Positions 1 through 10,622 of a DNA stretch of 64,000 bases are shown piece after piece. A program made the position numbers and the translations under genes. Each line of letters starts with the position of its first letter. Positions within the stretch are counted from its first letter, which is position 1. This stretch comes from Dactylellina haptotyla (taxonomy: Eukaryota > Ascomycota > Orbiliomycetes > Orbiliales > Orbiliaceae): assembly GCA_031310005.1 (NCBI GenBank), contig CM062380.1:1550001-1614000 (forward strand), given 5' to 3'. Under the pieces are notes generated by a model. The model searched no databases. It worked only from the letters and a program-made list of their open reading frames with translations, and was not told where the DNA came from.

Positions 1-2129
1 TTGCACGCGATCAACTCTTTGTATCTTGGAATACGAGTTATACGTGATATTCATTTCGATTCCTGTGTGAGAGAAAGAATTCTAAGAATCTGTCTCGACT
101 GGTCCCCTAGCGTGATCCATTTTAGGCCCACAACTTGTGGTCAAAGCTTCTTTCGAGAATTGTGGGAGAACATCAAAGGAGAGGATCATAAAATTACTGA
201 ATACGAGACATCCATACATTGTCTTTAGGTTTCCAAGAGGTTTAGAAACAATCTAACTATCCCTTGATGCGGATCCCCCGCTTTGTTGGCTCCGAGATTT
301 ACAATCTGCCGAAGGACTAGGGCGACTTGCTTCGAATCCCAAAAAGAAGAAAAAAAAATAAAACAAAAGATATCACCTTTCTTGGCGGATGGTGTAAAAA
401 TCTTCCGTATTATTCGACTCCAGGAAAAATACGGTAGACCCACCGGAATGGCGCACTGCGTTACTTTCCTGGACCTTGCGCGCTCTGACATGGGGCGCAA
501 CGTGAAGCTGTGGCAATAGGTTGGGGGATCTTTTTATACGAGAGGAGCTGCCGGTACGTTGTTCCATTTAGCCGGAAAGCGAGTGCAACGACCGAATGGT
601 TCAAATCTCGGGTTAATTGAGCAATTGAGGATGATATTGGCATTTCCCATTTAGATCGCCAGAGGGATTACCTTGGATGGCGAAAGGCAGCTATTTCAGG
701 TAGATTAAAATGTTCTGGAGGATTTTATCTGAGAATCGCAGCATTTTGCCAGCATCGAAGTCGTCTGAAATTTAAATTCTGTCGCATGACATTTCGAGCA
801 TGGGAAAGTCTGGAGGCGGGTGGGCAGGGATAATCTGGGACGTTTGGTTGACAAGCGAACAAGACCTTCTCTCCTTCCTCTCGAGTTCATTTTCCGTCAG
901 CACAGCCCATCTTGGTTGGTGAATTAAACCCTTTGGAAAATTTTTGGCGATTTCGGCGGCCGACATATCGATATTCTGATATCGTTACGAGTGCGAGCCC
1001 TGTAGATAAAAGGCTTGTCACGAAATTTTTTTTTTTTTTTTAAAAAAAGTTTTGCTACGATGCGCAAGAGAATAAAAATGGAACTTGACTAGGCTCGACG
1101 GTGCAACCAGCTTGTGAGCAAGCGAGAATCTTGCATGTTCCTCCATGTCCCTCCTGTAGCACAAGGGTAAAGAGCATGGTAGACGACTTGAAACCGATGC
1201 AAAAGAATTCTGGAGTGAGGCTGAGCTAAGTCTCAAAGCTGCCAAAAAGTGATACTCCCGTCCTTGCAGCGGGATGGCTAGAAAATCCGGAGGTCTGAAG
1301 TGATGCAGCGACAAACACAGATGCACGTATTATGTCTTCATACCAAAGTTTGCTTCAGCACAAGGCGATATCGGTGAAGATTTATACATGGCATCCGCGA
1401 TGTTCCATTTTAGGTGCGTTCTGGCTAAATAGACCAGAGCTGAGGAACACTTCGAGAAGCATTTCGTCAAATGACCAGATTTTTGAAGTCCCACTGATCG
1501 ACCGCCTCCATGGACATAGTGGGACGGAAGTTGGCACTACGATAGCCAAGCTCCACATTTTTTTCCACTTAGCTTGCTAAAACTTTTTATATTTTATTTT
1601 TTTATTCTACTGCAAGCTCGCTGCAGCTTACTATGAGCGAAAAGATCCCTGTTCTTAAAAAGCTTGGTGGAGTGGTGGGGAGCACGGCCCTCCTCCCACG
1701 AAGCAACCTTTTCGCAATGTGCAAGTCTGGTCCCGCAGTTGGAGCATGGGACCGTAGGCGGCCAACGCCTCTCCCATGCATGGACCTGCATGCACTCCTT
1801 CTTTTCGCTCGAGGGTGCTATTCCGAAGTACATTTACCCATATGATGGCGTTCTAGCTATCCAAATGGGTATTATCGCTGAAAACCCATGAAAGAATTAG
1901 GAGGAGGGATTTAAAACATGAACGGTGCCCTGTATCCGTGGTGTGAATCCAATTAATCCGAATTCTCTTATTCATCTAGTCAGTTTCTTGATCCTCTTGT
2001 CAAGAAACCAAAGAAGGCTTGTCAGTCGTAGGCCTTTTCCTTCCCTTCCAAATTATGACATCGTGAGAGTCGAAATATTCGTCTGGGTAAAAGCTGGGAT
2101 TTTCTTGAGAAAGATTTTTGCAGGGCAAA
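1..2129. other. Left-end spacer, no supported gene
   Basis: No reading frame here has a credible start, length and composition. A frame is open from the left edge to base 228 but lacks an ATG and matches no family I recognise, so a gene tail is possible but unsupported. The one clear oddity is a 16-base T run directly followed by seven A's (1026-1048). The last few hundred bases should hold the promoter and leader of the Ecm33-like gene. Confidence 0.5.
1026..1048. repeat. Poly-T/poly-A tract
   Basis: Sixteen T's are followed directly by seven A's. Such tracts are typical nucleosome-depleted promoter or terminator elements in fungi. No neighbouring gene is close enough to assign it. Confidence 0.8.
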
Positions 2130-3809
2130 ATGTCAAGGATATCGACTTCGTGGAGCATTGTGCTCTCGTTCCTCGCTCTGCTCATTCTGAACGTCGCCAA
2201 CACGCACGCGGCGACCAAAACACCAGAGCCGGCGATATGTGATAGTTCTTCGATTATCGCTACGACGCCTGAACAGCTGCTCGAACTGGCGAACTGTACA
2301 GAACTAGTCGGCGATGTATATCTTAACAATATCAATAGCGTCGAACTCAACCTTTTCAATGTTACTGTCATCCGAGGCATGTTCCAGATACATCTGGCGA
2401 ACAACACCCAAAGATTTTCGGCACAGAATCTCACTAGTGTTGGCGGTCTGTTTATGGTTGCGGGCAGCATTGAAGGCGGTTCCAATATGGAAGAGATTTC
2501 CATGCCGAAATTCAATAGCACTGCCGGGTTGGACCTTACCGTCATGCCAAATCTCAGAAATCTGGAGTTTCCGTCGAGAATCAACAATCCAAACCCAGCG
2601 ATACGGATCACTATTATGAATACGGGGCTGGAAAGCATCGAAGGATTGAATATCGACTACGATCAAATCCAGCAGGTATACTTCGGCGGAAATCCAAACC
2701 TAAAGGACATCAACATGAGTTTAAAGCAGATCTCTGTGAATTTGGATGTTGATGGAGCTGGCGCAAAGCCAAATATCTCCTTCCCCAACCTCGAATACCT
2801 GAACACCGCCAATATTCATGATATTAGTGCGGCTAACTTCCCAAAGTTGGCAACCATGGGCGGTGCTCTTGGAGTCTACGATTCTAGCAATCTAACAACA
2901 CTGGAGATGCCTGCTCTGACTCAAATCGGCACTTTGACTTTAAGTGTTTTAGCTATTGCTAATAACTCTGGGCTTGAAGACGTTATATTCCCAGAGCTCC
3001 AGAGTATAACCGGCGGGATCACAGCAGATAATAACAAGAACTGGAGAAGGCTCAATGGCTTTCCAAAATTGATGCTAGTTACGGATGACATCAATATGAA
3101 AGGCGCCTATACCATTGTCGAGTTTCCCATGCTCTACAACCTCACTGGTAATTTCGAAATCGATTCTTCCGCAGGTTTGAGCTATGGTTGCAAAGACCTT
3201 GAGAAAATGAACACCGACACTTCCAAACCATTTGTTTGTGATCCATATGGCGCAAACATCTTCCGCCCTGCGGACTCACAACCTACAGAAAACAAACAAT
3301 CGAAAGACAGTGGCCCCTTAACCGGGCCTAAGATCACTGGAATAGCAATCGGCTGTCTTGCTTGCGTCGTTGTTCCATTGATCCTGTTCCGTTTCATCGC
3401 AGGACGTAGAAGGAAAGCAAAACTCAGAGAGAAGGATATATACAATCGCAACTGGAATCCAGTTGACTATGGAAGTAGAAGCTTGCCTAGTTCGCGGGCG
3501 GAGTTACCGCCTCACGCCATGGAAGGGCCGTATGAGATGCCCCCTGCTAAAATAAGGCAGGAGTTAGTGGGAGATATTCCCTTACACGAAATAGACGGAA
3601 TGGCAGGAGGCAAGCGATCGATGGATGTCAGCGCCATGCCGGTTCCAGATAGCCCGATAGAACGGGTTTCAACGGGCGGAAGATTTGATTCCGACGTTTC
3701 GAGATTAGATTCGGATGTGTCCAGTGAGGACGAGTACAATGACTCTATCGCCCACGCATTTGGAGATCCCGAGAATCACACGACCACGCCTAAAAATATG
3801 ATATCCTAG
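2130..3809 (+). CDS. Ecm33/Sps2-like receptor-L-domain membrane protein
   Basis: A single exon encodes 559 residues. The first ATG is at 2130; the upstream in-frame codon is TTG. Residues 1-27 form a signal peptide (charged start, long hydrophobic core, ending THA). Residues 30-360 show short repeated strands with regularly placed asparagines, many N-glycosylation sequons and paired cysteines, as in the Ecm33/Sps2 receptor-L family of fungal wall proteins. That family usually ends in a GPI signal. Here a hydrophobic helix at about 399-421 is followed by a basic stop-transfer stretch (GRRRKAKLREK) and a cytosolic tail of about 130 residues rich in proline, serine and aspartate, including a DSDVSRLDSDVSSEDE-like acidic repeat. 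The arrangement suggests a type I surface protein that could signal inward rather than a GPI wall protein. Role in wall integrity is inferred from the family. Family confidence is good; function is uncertain. Confidence 0.75.
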   Translation: MSRISTSWSIVLSFLALLILNVANTHAATKTPEPAICDSSSIIATTPEQLLELANCTELVGDVYLNNINSVELNLFNVTVIRGMFQIHLANNTQRFSAQNLTSVGGLFMVAGSIEGGSNMEEISMPKFNSTAGLDLTVMPNLRNLEFPSRINNPNPAIRITIMNTGLESIEGLNIDYDQIQQVYFGGNPNLKDINMSLKQISVNLDVDGAGAKPNISFPNLEYLNTANIHDISAANFPKLATMGGALGVYDSSNLTTLEMPALTQIGTLTLSVLAIANNSGLEDVIFPELQSITGGITADNNKNWRRLNGFPKLMLVTDDINMKGAYTIVEFPMLYNLTGNFEIDSSAGLSYGCKDLEKMNTDTSKPFVCDPYGANIFRPADSQPTENKQSKDSGPLTGPKITGIAIGCLACVVVPLILFRFIAGRRRKAKLREKDIYNRNWNPVDYGSRSLPSSRAELPPHAMEGPYEMPPAKIRQELVGDIPLHEIDGMAGGKRSMDVSAMPVPDSPIERVSTGGRFDSDVSRLDSDVSSEDEYNDSIAHAFGDPENHTTTPKNMIS

Positions 3810-5032
3810 TATTATTTCTATTTCTTTATTTGCTAGAATTGGGTAGTGGATTTTATGGCTATGGTTTCTTTATGACTTCCTAACGATCATTCACAGGACC
3901 TGTTTTGTATAGCCTAGGTTTTATTGTTCTTAGGGTTTTAGGGGTTTCTTGGTTATTGTATATATTATTATTATCTTCCTTCAGGTTTTCTCGCATCTTT
4001 TGGCATTTGAATTTAGCAAGCTTGTCTTCCATTTCTCGATATCACAAACATTCCCAACAATTTGTAAATTGGTCCAAGGATGCGGAGGTCATAAAGGTTA
4101 AGGGCACGGGTTACCTAGTCTCACCATATTACAGTGTGTCCCAGTTCTAGCGCTAGTTAAATGCATCTGTCAAGTTTTCGCAACCGTAAAATCGTGGCGT
4201 CATACTTAATCCTAAGATTTCCAGGGCAGGGTTTCGCGGATCCGCATATCTAGCTATATTGCCAACAGTGATCTGGACTGTTTAGAAGTGTTTTGTGTTT
4301 TGAAACTTGTCAAACCGGGATGCAAGGAACAGAATATTACGACCAGATCGATATCAGCTACACCGATTTACTTAGCCACGAGTGGCGATTGCGTTAGGTG
4401 TGCGGAGCCGCTTCAACATGATGAGTTTAACTTACTTAGTGCATACGTCAGAGCAAACACGCCTTGCGCTCCAAGACTTAACACCAAAAGAGATCGTGAA
4501 GGCTACCAGATTTTATATTATACCTGTTTGTCGGTGATGAATGAAGAACAAGTAAAGGATCGCTCTGTTCGGCGGGTAGTGTAACGTTGGATCTATTACT
4601 ATACAAACTTGTCAAAACTTGACAGCGCCCTGCACAAGTTTTCCTCCGCATGTTGAAAAGTTGTACAACATTGGCAGAAGGAAACTGGAAACAAGGCCTT
4701 AAGGGCCAGGTCGAAAATTATTTAAATACTTAACTGAGGTGGTGTGGGTTGCTGGTCTTCTATAACTCTACATAAAATTAAACCGTTCCTATTCATTTAT
4801 TCTGTGTAGTATGTTTGGAGCTTTATATATGCCACGGACTAAGTATATACCCACCTACAAAACTTTCTAGATTTATATTAGCTTAGCATACAGGTCTAAA
4901 GAACCAGAACAGAGTAAATAAACGCTAGGCGACAAATATTCCTTGCGGTCGAACTTTATCTTGCAAATACTTCTCGGAAAAACACTGAAGCTCAATTTTG
5001 AAAATATATATATTCTGGGCTTGCACGCTTGA
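3810..5032. other. AT-rich spacer
   Basis: This holds the 3' flank of the Ecm33-like gene and the promoter of the next gene. Short open frames on both strands lack recognisable motifs. The DNA is clearly AT-rich, with many TA steps near 4730-5030. Confidence 0.5.
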
Positions 5033-5932
5033 ATGATCGAGTCTGGTACCAGTAACCAAAGCAAGAACCAAGACGATATGGCAGATCTTCCCGAAATTCC
5101 AAAAACTGTGAACATCAACCTCGTTCTAACGGCAATAATCCTGTCTATTATCGCCGCGCAATGCCTTTTATTCCTTATATTTGTCCAAAGAGGTTGCATT
5201 ACTGTACGGAAGAGGGGGCCTAAAGATATTGAACAAGGAGTCTGTCTTCAATGCTTGGAGGCCTCACGCAGAAAAGATACAACTACGAGTAGAAGTTCTA
5301 CACGCCGAAGGCCACAGCCGCCCCCACCGCCCCCTCCAAGAGGCTCTGTAGCACCGCCTGCTACTCCTACACAGCTATATATCATACCGCGCCCATCGTT
5401 GATACCACCGATGATAATAGATGGCCAGGGGCATTTCCCTCCACAACAAGGGGAAGTTTCGCCGGATCCCAGAGTTGATACTAGCAGTGTGTATAAAAAA
5501 AACGCGACTTCAGTCGGTCCTGAAGCATGTTCGTCTGAGTTCCAGCCCCGCAAAGGAGTGATCCAAGAACGTTTTCCCATTCCTATTACGTCACCGACGC
5601 CGGTACGGAGAAGGGAGAGCTCAAGTAACACCGGGGAGTTAGTGGAAGAACACCAGAACTTTGAGGAGACGCCCATAGTCGGTCAAGCGTCGACCTCGAG
5701 TAGCACTCGCTCTATACCGATAATCATAAACGTTCAACCAGCGCCTCCTCGCGAGGACATTAGCCTACAAGACTTCAACGCATCAACGCTCGTTATTCCG
5801 CCGAAAAGATCCTCTACTATGCCCACGACGGCTGATGACGATGAGAATCTGGGGATCTATCGCCCTCGAGGACAAATATATGAACAAAAAGCATTTGCCC
5901 AATCACTAACAGGGATAGAAAAGACCGAATAA
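5033..5932 (+). CDS. Single-pass membrane protein with proline-rich tail
   Basis: A single exon of 299 codons starts at a true ATG; a second ATG lies at codon 16. Residues 26-50 form one strongly hydrophobic helix ending at VQRGC, followed by basic residues (VRKRG), which predicts a short outside N-terminus and a long cytosolic tail. A CLQC pair lies near residue 71, then a run of arginine and serine, a poly-proline stretch (about residues 95-103), and a low-complexity tail rich in Pro, Ser and Thr. There is no signal peptide apart from the helix and no catalytic motif. I do not recognise the family. The poly-proline tail could bind SH3 or WW partners, which is inference. It lies in the same orientation as the Ecm33-like gene, 1.2 kb downstream. 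Confidence 0.6.
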   Translation: MIESGTSNQSKNQDDMADLPEIPKTVNINLVLTAIILSIIAAQCLLFLIFVQRGCITVRKRGPKDIEQGVCLQCLEASRRKDTTTSRSSTRRRPQPPPPPPPRGSVAPPATPTQLYIIPRPSLIPPMIIDGQGHFPPQQGEVSPDPRVDTSSVYKKNATSVGPEACSSEFQPRKGVIQERFPIPITSPTPVRRRESSSNTGELVEEHQNFEETPIVGQASTSSSTRSIPIIINVQPAPPREDISLQDFNASTLVIPPKRSSTMPTTADDDENLGIYRPRGQIYEQKAFAQSLTGIEKTE

Positions 5933-7649
5933 ATGACTATCCAAATGTCGACTTGCGCTATGTCCAAAAATATCTTTCTGTGTCTCTACATTCCTCTATT
6001 TATTCCGCCGTTCAATCCCCGCCACCGCCGTCTCCACCATCACCATCTCCACTCCCACTACTTGAGCTGTACCTTCGATTCTCCCAGTACGTCGCTGATT
6101 CGGCTGATTTCCTAGTCTGCCTCTCTTGCCGCCTCCTTATTTTCTGTTCTACCCTTGCCCGTTTGATTGCGGCTCTCCTTTCCTTCTCCGCATGTTTCCG
6201 GAGTTCTTTCGTTTGGGCCTGGAGGCGTTTCTGTTCTTGTATAGCCGCATTCTTTTTTGCCCTTATTTCATTTTCTAAGACTTTGTTTGCTCTGACAGCC
6301 TCTAATCGCGGCTTCGAAATGATCGCTGTATTCTCAATTTGTATTAATATTTATCCTCATCTCTTAAATAGACAACGATCCAAGACTTGCCTCCCATTAT
6401 GGTTCTCTATGAACTTCCCTAGAGTATTTTGCCCTTCCCCCCTAAAAAAAGGATATCGATTTGAAATCTCACCGATAATTATTTGAAGTTTTGGTTGGTT
6501 TCAAATCCAACTACCCAAAATGCGTTGATGTGTGGCCATGTGGTTAACCGGTTCCGATGGACTTGAAAAGTTAGTTCCATTTTCAAAAAGTAACTGGGAA
6601 TGAGCTTTATAAGTTTGCTGTTTCTTTCAATATTGTTTTGAAAGTATCATGAGATCGCTAAGGTAGATTCATACCAAACATTAGTCATTACATCTCGTTC
6701 AAAGATGCAGGTGCCCAAACGTCGGAACGCGCACGGGTAGTAGGCCTGCTGGCGCCTGGTTGGGAGCCATTGCAGCCTCGCTTCCAGGCCCAAAGAATAT
6801 CTGAGCCAACCGATTCAGGCTCACAAGGCGAAGTGCTGGTAACACAAAGATCCGTGCTGAAACTAAAGACCTTTGGCGCAAACATATAGATTGTGCACAG
6901 TTCCGTGCCGCGGGTACATGTTTATCTCGCTGATATATCAATTATAATCAGGATTCGAGAAAAAGGAGTCATTCAACCCGCCTCGTACGCCTCACTTAAA
7001 TTGTACAAGATACTGCTGCCTGCGAGTTCTAATAATTTTTCCGTGACGCTCGCACTCTGCTTTTGGTACCTATGCACCGCGCTCAACACAGTTCCCCAAA
7101 CCAGCAACCAACTAGTTCCAGAATAGGTAAAGAATCTACCGCTCTAAAAAAGAGAACTATGAGCCTGATGTATGGATTTTGATGGATAGATCGCCGCTTT
7201 CGATCTCGATAGTAGACCACTCGAACTTCTAAATATACGTCCCATGGGTGAACTCTACGAGAATAGGGACCACGGATTGGGAATACTATTTATACACTCT
7301 TATTTAGATACTAATTACATGCCTATAACAATGAGAATCTTTGCTATGTTAGCATGGTTTCCGAAGATTCTTTATTTATATATTTTTTAATTGCGTTTCG
7401 CGATGAGATTATAGAATAGAGATGTACAAAGCGTCGTGATATCACGATAAGCTTGCGAGTCATCGCCGCGCATCATTAAGTCAGCAGGGTATCTTTATCT
7501 CGAATTACCAAGAATAGCTTTGTGAGTATATTTAGTTCTTCGTGACATATATTCGTATATAAAATATGTATAGGATCAAATTAGGGTACACAGGGCATTC
7601 GTTTCCGGGAACTAACCTTTCGTCGGGTCAATAAACCGGAAAGTCGGCA
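5933..7649. other. AT-rich spacer carrying a transposase-like relic
   Basis: Apart from the minus-strand relic at 6012-6350 (separate entry), there is only AT-rich DNA with short chance frames. The last 500 bases, with many TATA-like strings, probably include the promoter of the secreted-protein gene at 7650. Confidence 0.5.
6012..6350 (-). pseudogene. Transposase-like basic coiled-coil tail, relic
   Basis: On the minus strand a frame without an ATG stays open for about 112 codons between a stop near 6351 and TGA at 6012. Its composition is strongly protein-like: the entry stretch SKPRLEAVRANKVLENEIR is followed by a long helix rich in Lys, Arg, Glu and Gln, then a Gly/Asp-rich end. Basic coiled-coil tails of this kind close many fungal pogo/Fot1-type DDE transposases, and no catalytic core is visible upstream. 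I therefore read it as a decayed transposon fragment. The alternative is the last exon of a small unrecognised gene. A plus-strand frame over the same bases is its Pro/Ser/Leu/Phe-rich shadow. Confidence 0.4.
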
Positions 7650-10055
7650 ATGATTTGTTTACGACGATACGGTTCCGCTAGTCAGGGACTCGCTTTGGCC
7701 CTCGCATTATTTAGGCGACAGTTGTTTGTGAGCGCCCAGACCGAAACCACAAATAGTATATTCACAACGACTGTATACTCTTATGCCGAAGCCGGAACAG
7801 TAACAATTCAAAATTGCCCTTGTAGCCAAGCGCTTCCATTGTGCAATGAAGTTACTTGGGATTCGGAGTTTATTACAACAACGATAAGCTCAAGTTCTGA
7901 CTCCAGTTCTAGCTTGATTTCAACTTCCGGCTCAAGCTCTATTACAACGACTCCACTTACAGCTCTATTACTACTCAAACAAGCTTCCTTGATAAATAAT
8001 CCCACAAAAATACTACTCCTAAATGATGGTGATTCGGATTCAATAAGTAGCACTTCATCTCAGGTAACGACGACGACTGCGTCTCTCGCCCCAGGTCCCG
8101 CATTTGCTATACAAGGGTTAGGACAATACTCTGGTTATTTTAGCACGTTTGATGCAACTACAGGGGCGCTTATTCTAGTACCCGTACAGCCAGGGCAAAG
8201 CGTTGCTCCGTCTTTGAATATCAACAGCGGTGGTCAGCTACGAAGTTCTACGAATCCCTCCGTCCTAGCATATTTAAGAGCTCCAGACAACGCCGAGATG
8301 AAACGTCAAATTGATTCTGGTCATTGCGAAGTCTGTCAGGTATTACATGGAACCGATTCGAATATTGACAGCACAGATATTACAGCTACTTGGTATTTTG
8401 ACGGGGATGAAACAAAATTGACGTATGCAGGTCACGTATATGAACTGTACGTTTCGAAAATGGACGGTGTATCCTACGTATACATGGTTTCCGATACAGT
8501 CAATTCTATTCCCGCGGATTCTGGAATTCAACTCCAAAGATTGACGGTCAATGCCATCAGTTCAGCTACGACTATAACATCAACATCGACGAGTATTACG
8601 ACTTCGAGTAGCACTAAGAGTAGTAGCACAACGACATCAACTATAGCTAGTAGTACGGTGACATCAACTACCACAACATCATCGTCGAATACTATGATTA
8701 CCACTTCCACCACTCCGACCTCTGTAGTCGCTGTAACAAAAAATGCCAAGTTATTCCCATCGGTCTTCGGGAGAAATTCATCTACAAGCATTGATGCCTA
8801 CGATCTTATCACATCGTACGGGTACCAAGCATACTGCTCCTCGATTCTGGCTTCAACAACTACCTTGCGGACTACGTCCATATTCTCAAACCGGAACATC
8901 ACCATACAGTCAACGACGACTGTAGTAATAGTAATGCCGATACCTAAGCCTGCCACTACTGTGATTGTAACAACAGGTACAGTCTCTACTGCGATTGCAG
9001 TAACGAATATGTACTCCGGTTTAATAAGACGTGTCAGATCAAATGATGATAGCGGCGAGGGTTATACAAAAGATTTACACGATGAGAGTACACCGGATGA
9101 AGATGAACACTATGAAGGTTGTACCGACCCCAATGTGATAATTGAACGCCAGGACCGGGCTCCTGGCTATCTAGCAACATATCCAATGCCCCAGGTCAGA
9201 TCAGCATGCCGCAAGGCAATCTTCCCAGGAACGGTTACATTCTATAATATCTCAACATCAACTGTTCCATTCACAACCTCAATTTCAGTAAGCGTGAGCC
9301 GGACAGTCAAAGCTATACCATTCGGTGCTGTAACCACGTCAGTCGCCGCGGTGGTCCAGTACCCAGGCGTAGGCGCCATCAGCTTGAATGACCCTAGCTA
9401 CCCTGACCTCCTCCTCCGCGACATATTTTACTGTCATAGGAGTAACTGTAGTTTCCCCTACAGCGGAAATGCATTAGCTGGTGCGCCAATCTCAAGAGCA
9501 AACTATCCAACCACGAACTGGTACATCCAGTTCGACCCGAGATACCAAACGTGGTTCGTCATGCGGGGGCCCTTTGCCTCAGGTTCAGTAGTATGGTCAA
9601 GACCGGCATACGCTAATACATCCGACATTTGGAGTTTCCGAATTACCACCGATGTCACGTACGGCGAGTTCACGAACGGGCAAGCGACGCATACGAATGG
9701 GTGGGGCCGCACGGCGGTCTACAATATGACTTATGTCGCTTATAATACTTCGGATAGTAATCACTATATGTACCCGGATACGAATTTAATGCCGTTAGGG
9801 AATCTATGGACCTGCGCGTTTACTATAGATCCTACGGTCGCCGGTACGGTTGCTGGAACTGGCGGGTTCAGGGGGTTGTTCTATGTCCCGAGTGTGGTGA
9901 CCGATGCTACTTTTGCGGCATTAGGGACTAATTGCACCAAATTACCGAATAACCGGCTTCAATTGGTGTACTATAAAGACCCGAATGTGAATGCTAGTAG
10001 GAGGTATATACCAGAACCTACCACATTCCAGCACCACCAAGAGGAGCTCGTGTGA
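7650..10055 (+). CDS. Large Ser/Thr-rich secreted protein, two globular blocks
   Basis: A single exon of 801 codons. Residues 12-30 (LALALALF, then VSAQ) look like a signal peptide. A cysteine pair (NCPC) lies near residue 53, followed by a Ser/Thr-rich stretch (about 75-150), a first globular block (about 151-300, with a CEVC pair), a second Ser/Thr-rich linker (about 303-365), and a mixed region with acidic residues and an IERQ segment near 497. The C-terminal block (about 590-785) is rich in Trp, Tyr and Asn, with paired cysteines and several sequons. The Ser/Thr linkers predict heavy O-mannosylation and an extended wall or extracellular protein. I do not recognise a catalytic domain. The first block resembles domains of unknown function in other fungal secreted Ser/Thr-rich proteins, but I cannot name the family with certainty. 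There is no GPI signal or transmembrane segment at the end. Confidence 0.65.
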   Translation: MICLRRYGSASQGLALALALFRRQLFVSAQTETTNSIFTTTVYSYAEAGTVTIQNCPCSQALPLCNEVTWDSEFITTTISSSSDSSSSLISTSGSSSITTTPLTALLLLKQASLINNPTKILLLNDGDSDSISSTSSQVTTTTASLAPGPAFAIQGLGQYSGYFSTFDATTGALILVPVQPGQSVAPSLNINSGGQLRSSTNPSVLAYLRAPDNAEMKRQIDSGHCEVCQVLHGTDSNIDSTDITATWYFDGDETKLTYAGHVYELYVSKMDGVSYVYMVSDTVNSIPADSGIQLQRLTVNAISSATTITSTSTSITTSSSTKSSSTTTSTIASSTVTSTTTTSSSNTMITTSTTPTSVVAVTKNAKLFPSVFGRNSSTSIDAYDLITSYGYQAYCSSILASTTTLRTTSIFSNRNITIQSTTTVVIVMPIPKPATTVIVTTGTVSTAIAVTNMYSGLIRRVRSNDDSGEGYTKDLHDESTPDEDEHYEGCTDPNVIIERQDRAPGYLATYPMPQVRSACRKAIFPGTVTFYNISTSTVPFTTSISVSVSRTVKAIPFGAVTTSVAAVVQYPGVGAISLNDPSYPDLLLRDIFYCHRSNCSFPYSGNALAGAPISRANYPTTNWYIQFDPRYQTWFVMRGPFASGSVVWSRPAYANTSDIWSFRITTDVTYGEFTNGQATHTNGWGRTAVYNMTYVAYNTSDSNHYMYPDTNLMPLGNLWTCAFTIDPTVAGTVAGTGGFRGLFYVPSVVTDATFAALGTNCTKLPNNRLQLVYYKDPNVNASRRYIPEPTTFQHHQEELV

Positions 10056-10622
10056 TATCAAAATGATAGATTTCATGTATTGCCAGATGTTTTGCGCGTG
10101 TAATCATTTCTAGAATTTTCTACCAGCTTCAGCCTTAAAATAGACCCAGTTCATGTTAGCTAGTTTTGATGCGATAAGCTCAGCTAATATATGCATTTTG
10201 CTATGCCAGGGAAAGTTGTGAAGCATAAATTATAATAAGGCGTGCGTTGAAGCCGTGCCATTTTCGGGGACCCGCCAATTTGGGTCCGGCAGCTGCAGGC
10301 AGGTCGCGTAGATAAGATTGAACCACATCAAAAAGCGTGAATCCCCTTCCCCAAAACATTCAAACGCATTCTAACCCCAGCAACGTTTCCTCGATCAACC
10401 TCTCTCCGTCCCTCGCATTCTCTCGGGATCCCTAGTGGCTAGGGTCATTTCCGAGGCTCGTCTAGAATCTAGGATTTCAATTGATTCTAGAAAGATATAG
10501 ATACTATTATACTAGCTACTTGAAGGGATACTTCCAATCTAGTTTTGTGAGCTTGAGAGTTCTCGTTCCGCGGAACGACAGCAGAAGCGCGCAAGGAATT
10601 TTCCTTCCAAAAGCGAACAACC
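10056..10622. promoter_or_regulatory. Leader and promoter of the remodeler gene, rich in inverted repeats
   Basis: This spacer precedes the chromatin remodeler. Inverted repeats in it: 6-base arms CCCTAG/CTAGGG (10430-10444); 9-base arms TCTAGAATC/GATTCTAGA with a 13-base loop (10461-10491); the perfect 16-base palindrome TCGTTCCGCGGAACGA (10563-10578); and 6-base arms around TT (10593-10606). The CCGCGG centre of the palindrome is the sort of inverted CGG pair bound by Zn2Cys6 regulators; this is inference. Confidence 0.4.

Noticed and set aside
1-228. Open frame from the left edge
   Set aside because: No ATG and no recognised motif; could be a gene tail but there is no evidence.
2000-2638. 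212-codon minus frame
   Set aside because: Shadow of the Ecm33-like gene; no motif.
5953-6486. 177-codon plus-strand frame, Pro/Ser then Leu/Phe/Cys rich
   Set aside because: It lies opposite the basic, coiled-coil minus-strand frame at 6012-6350, which is far more protein-like; the plus frame is its shadow.
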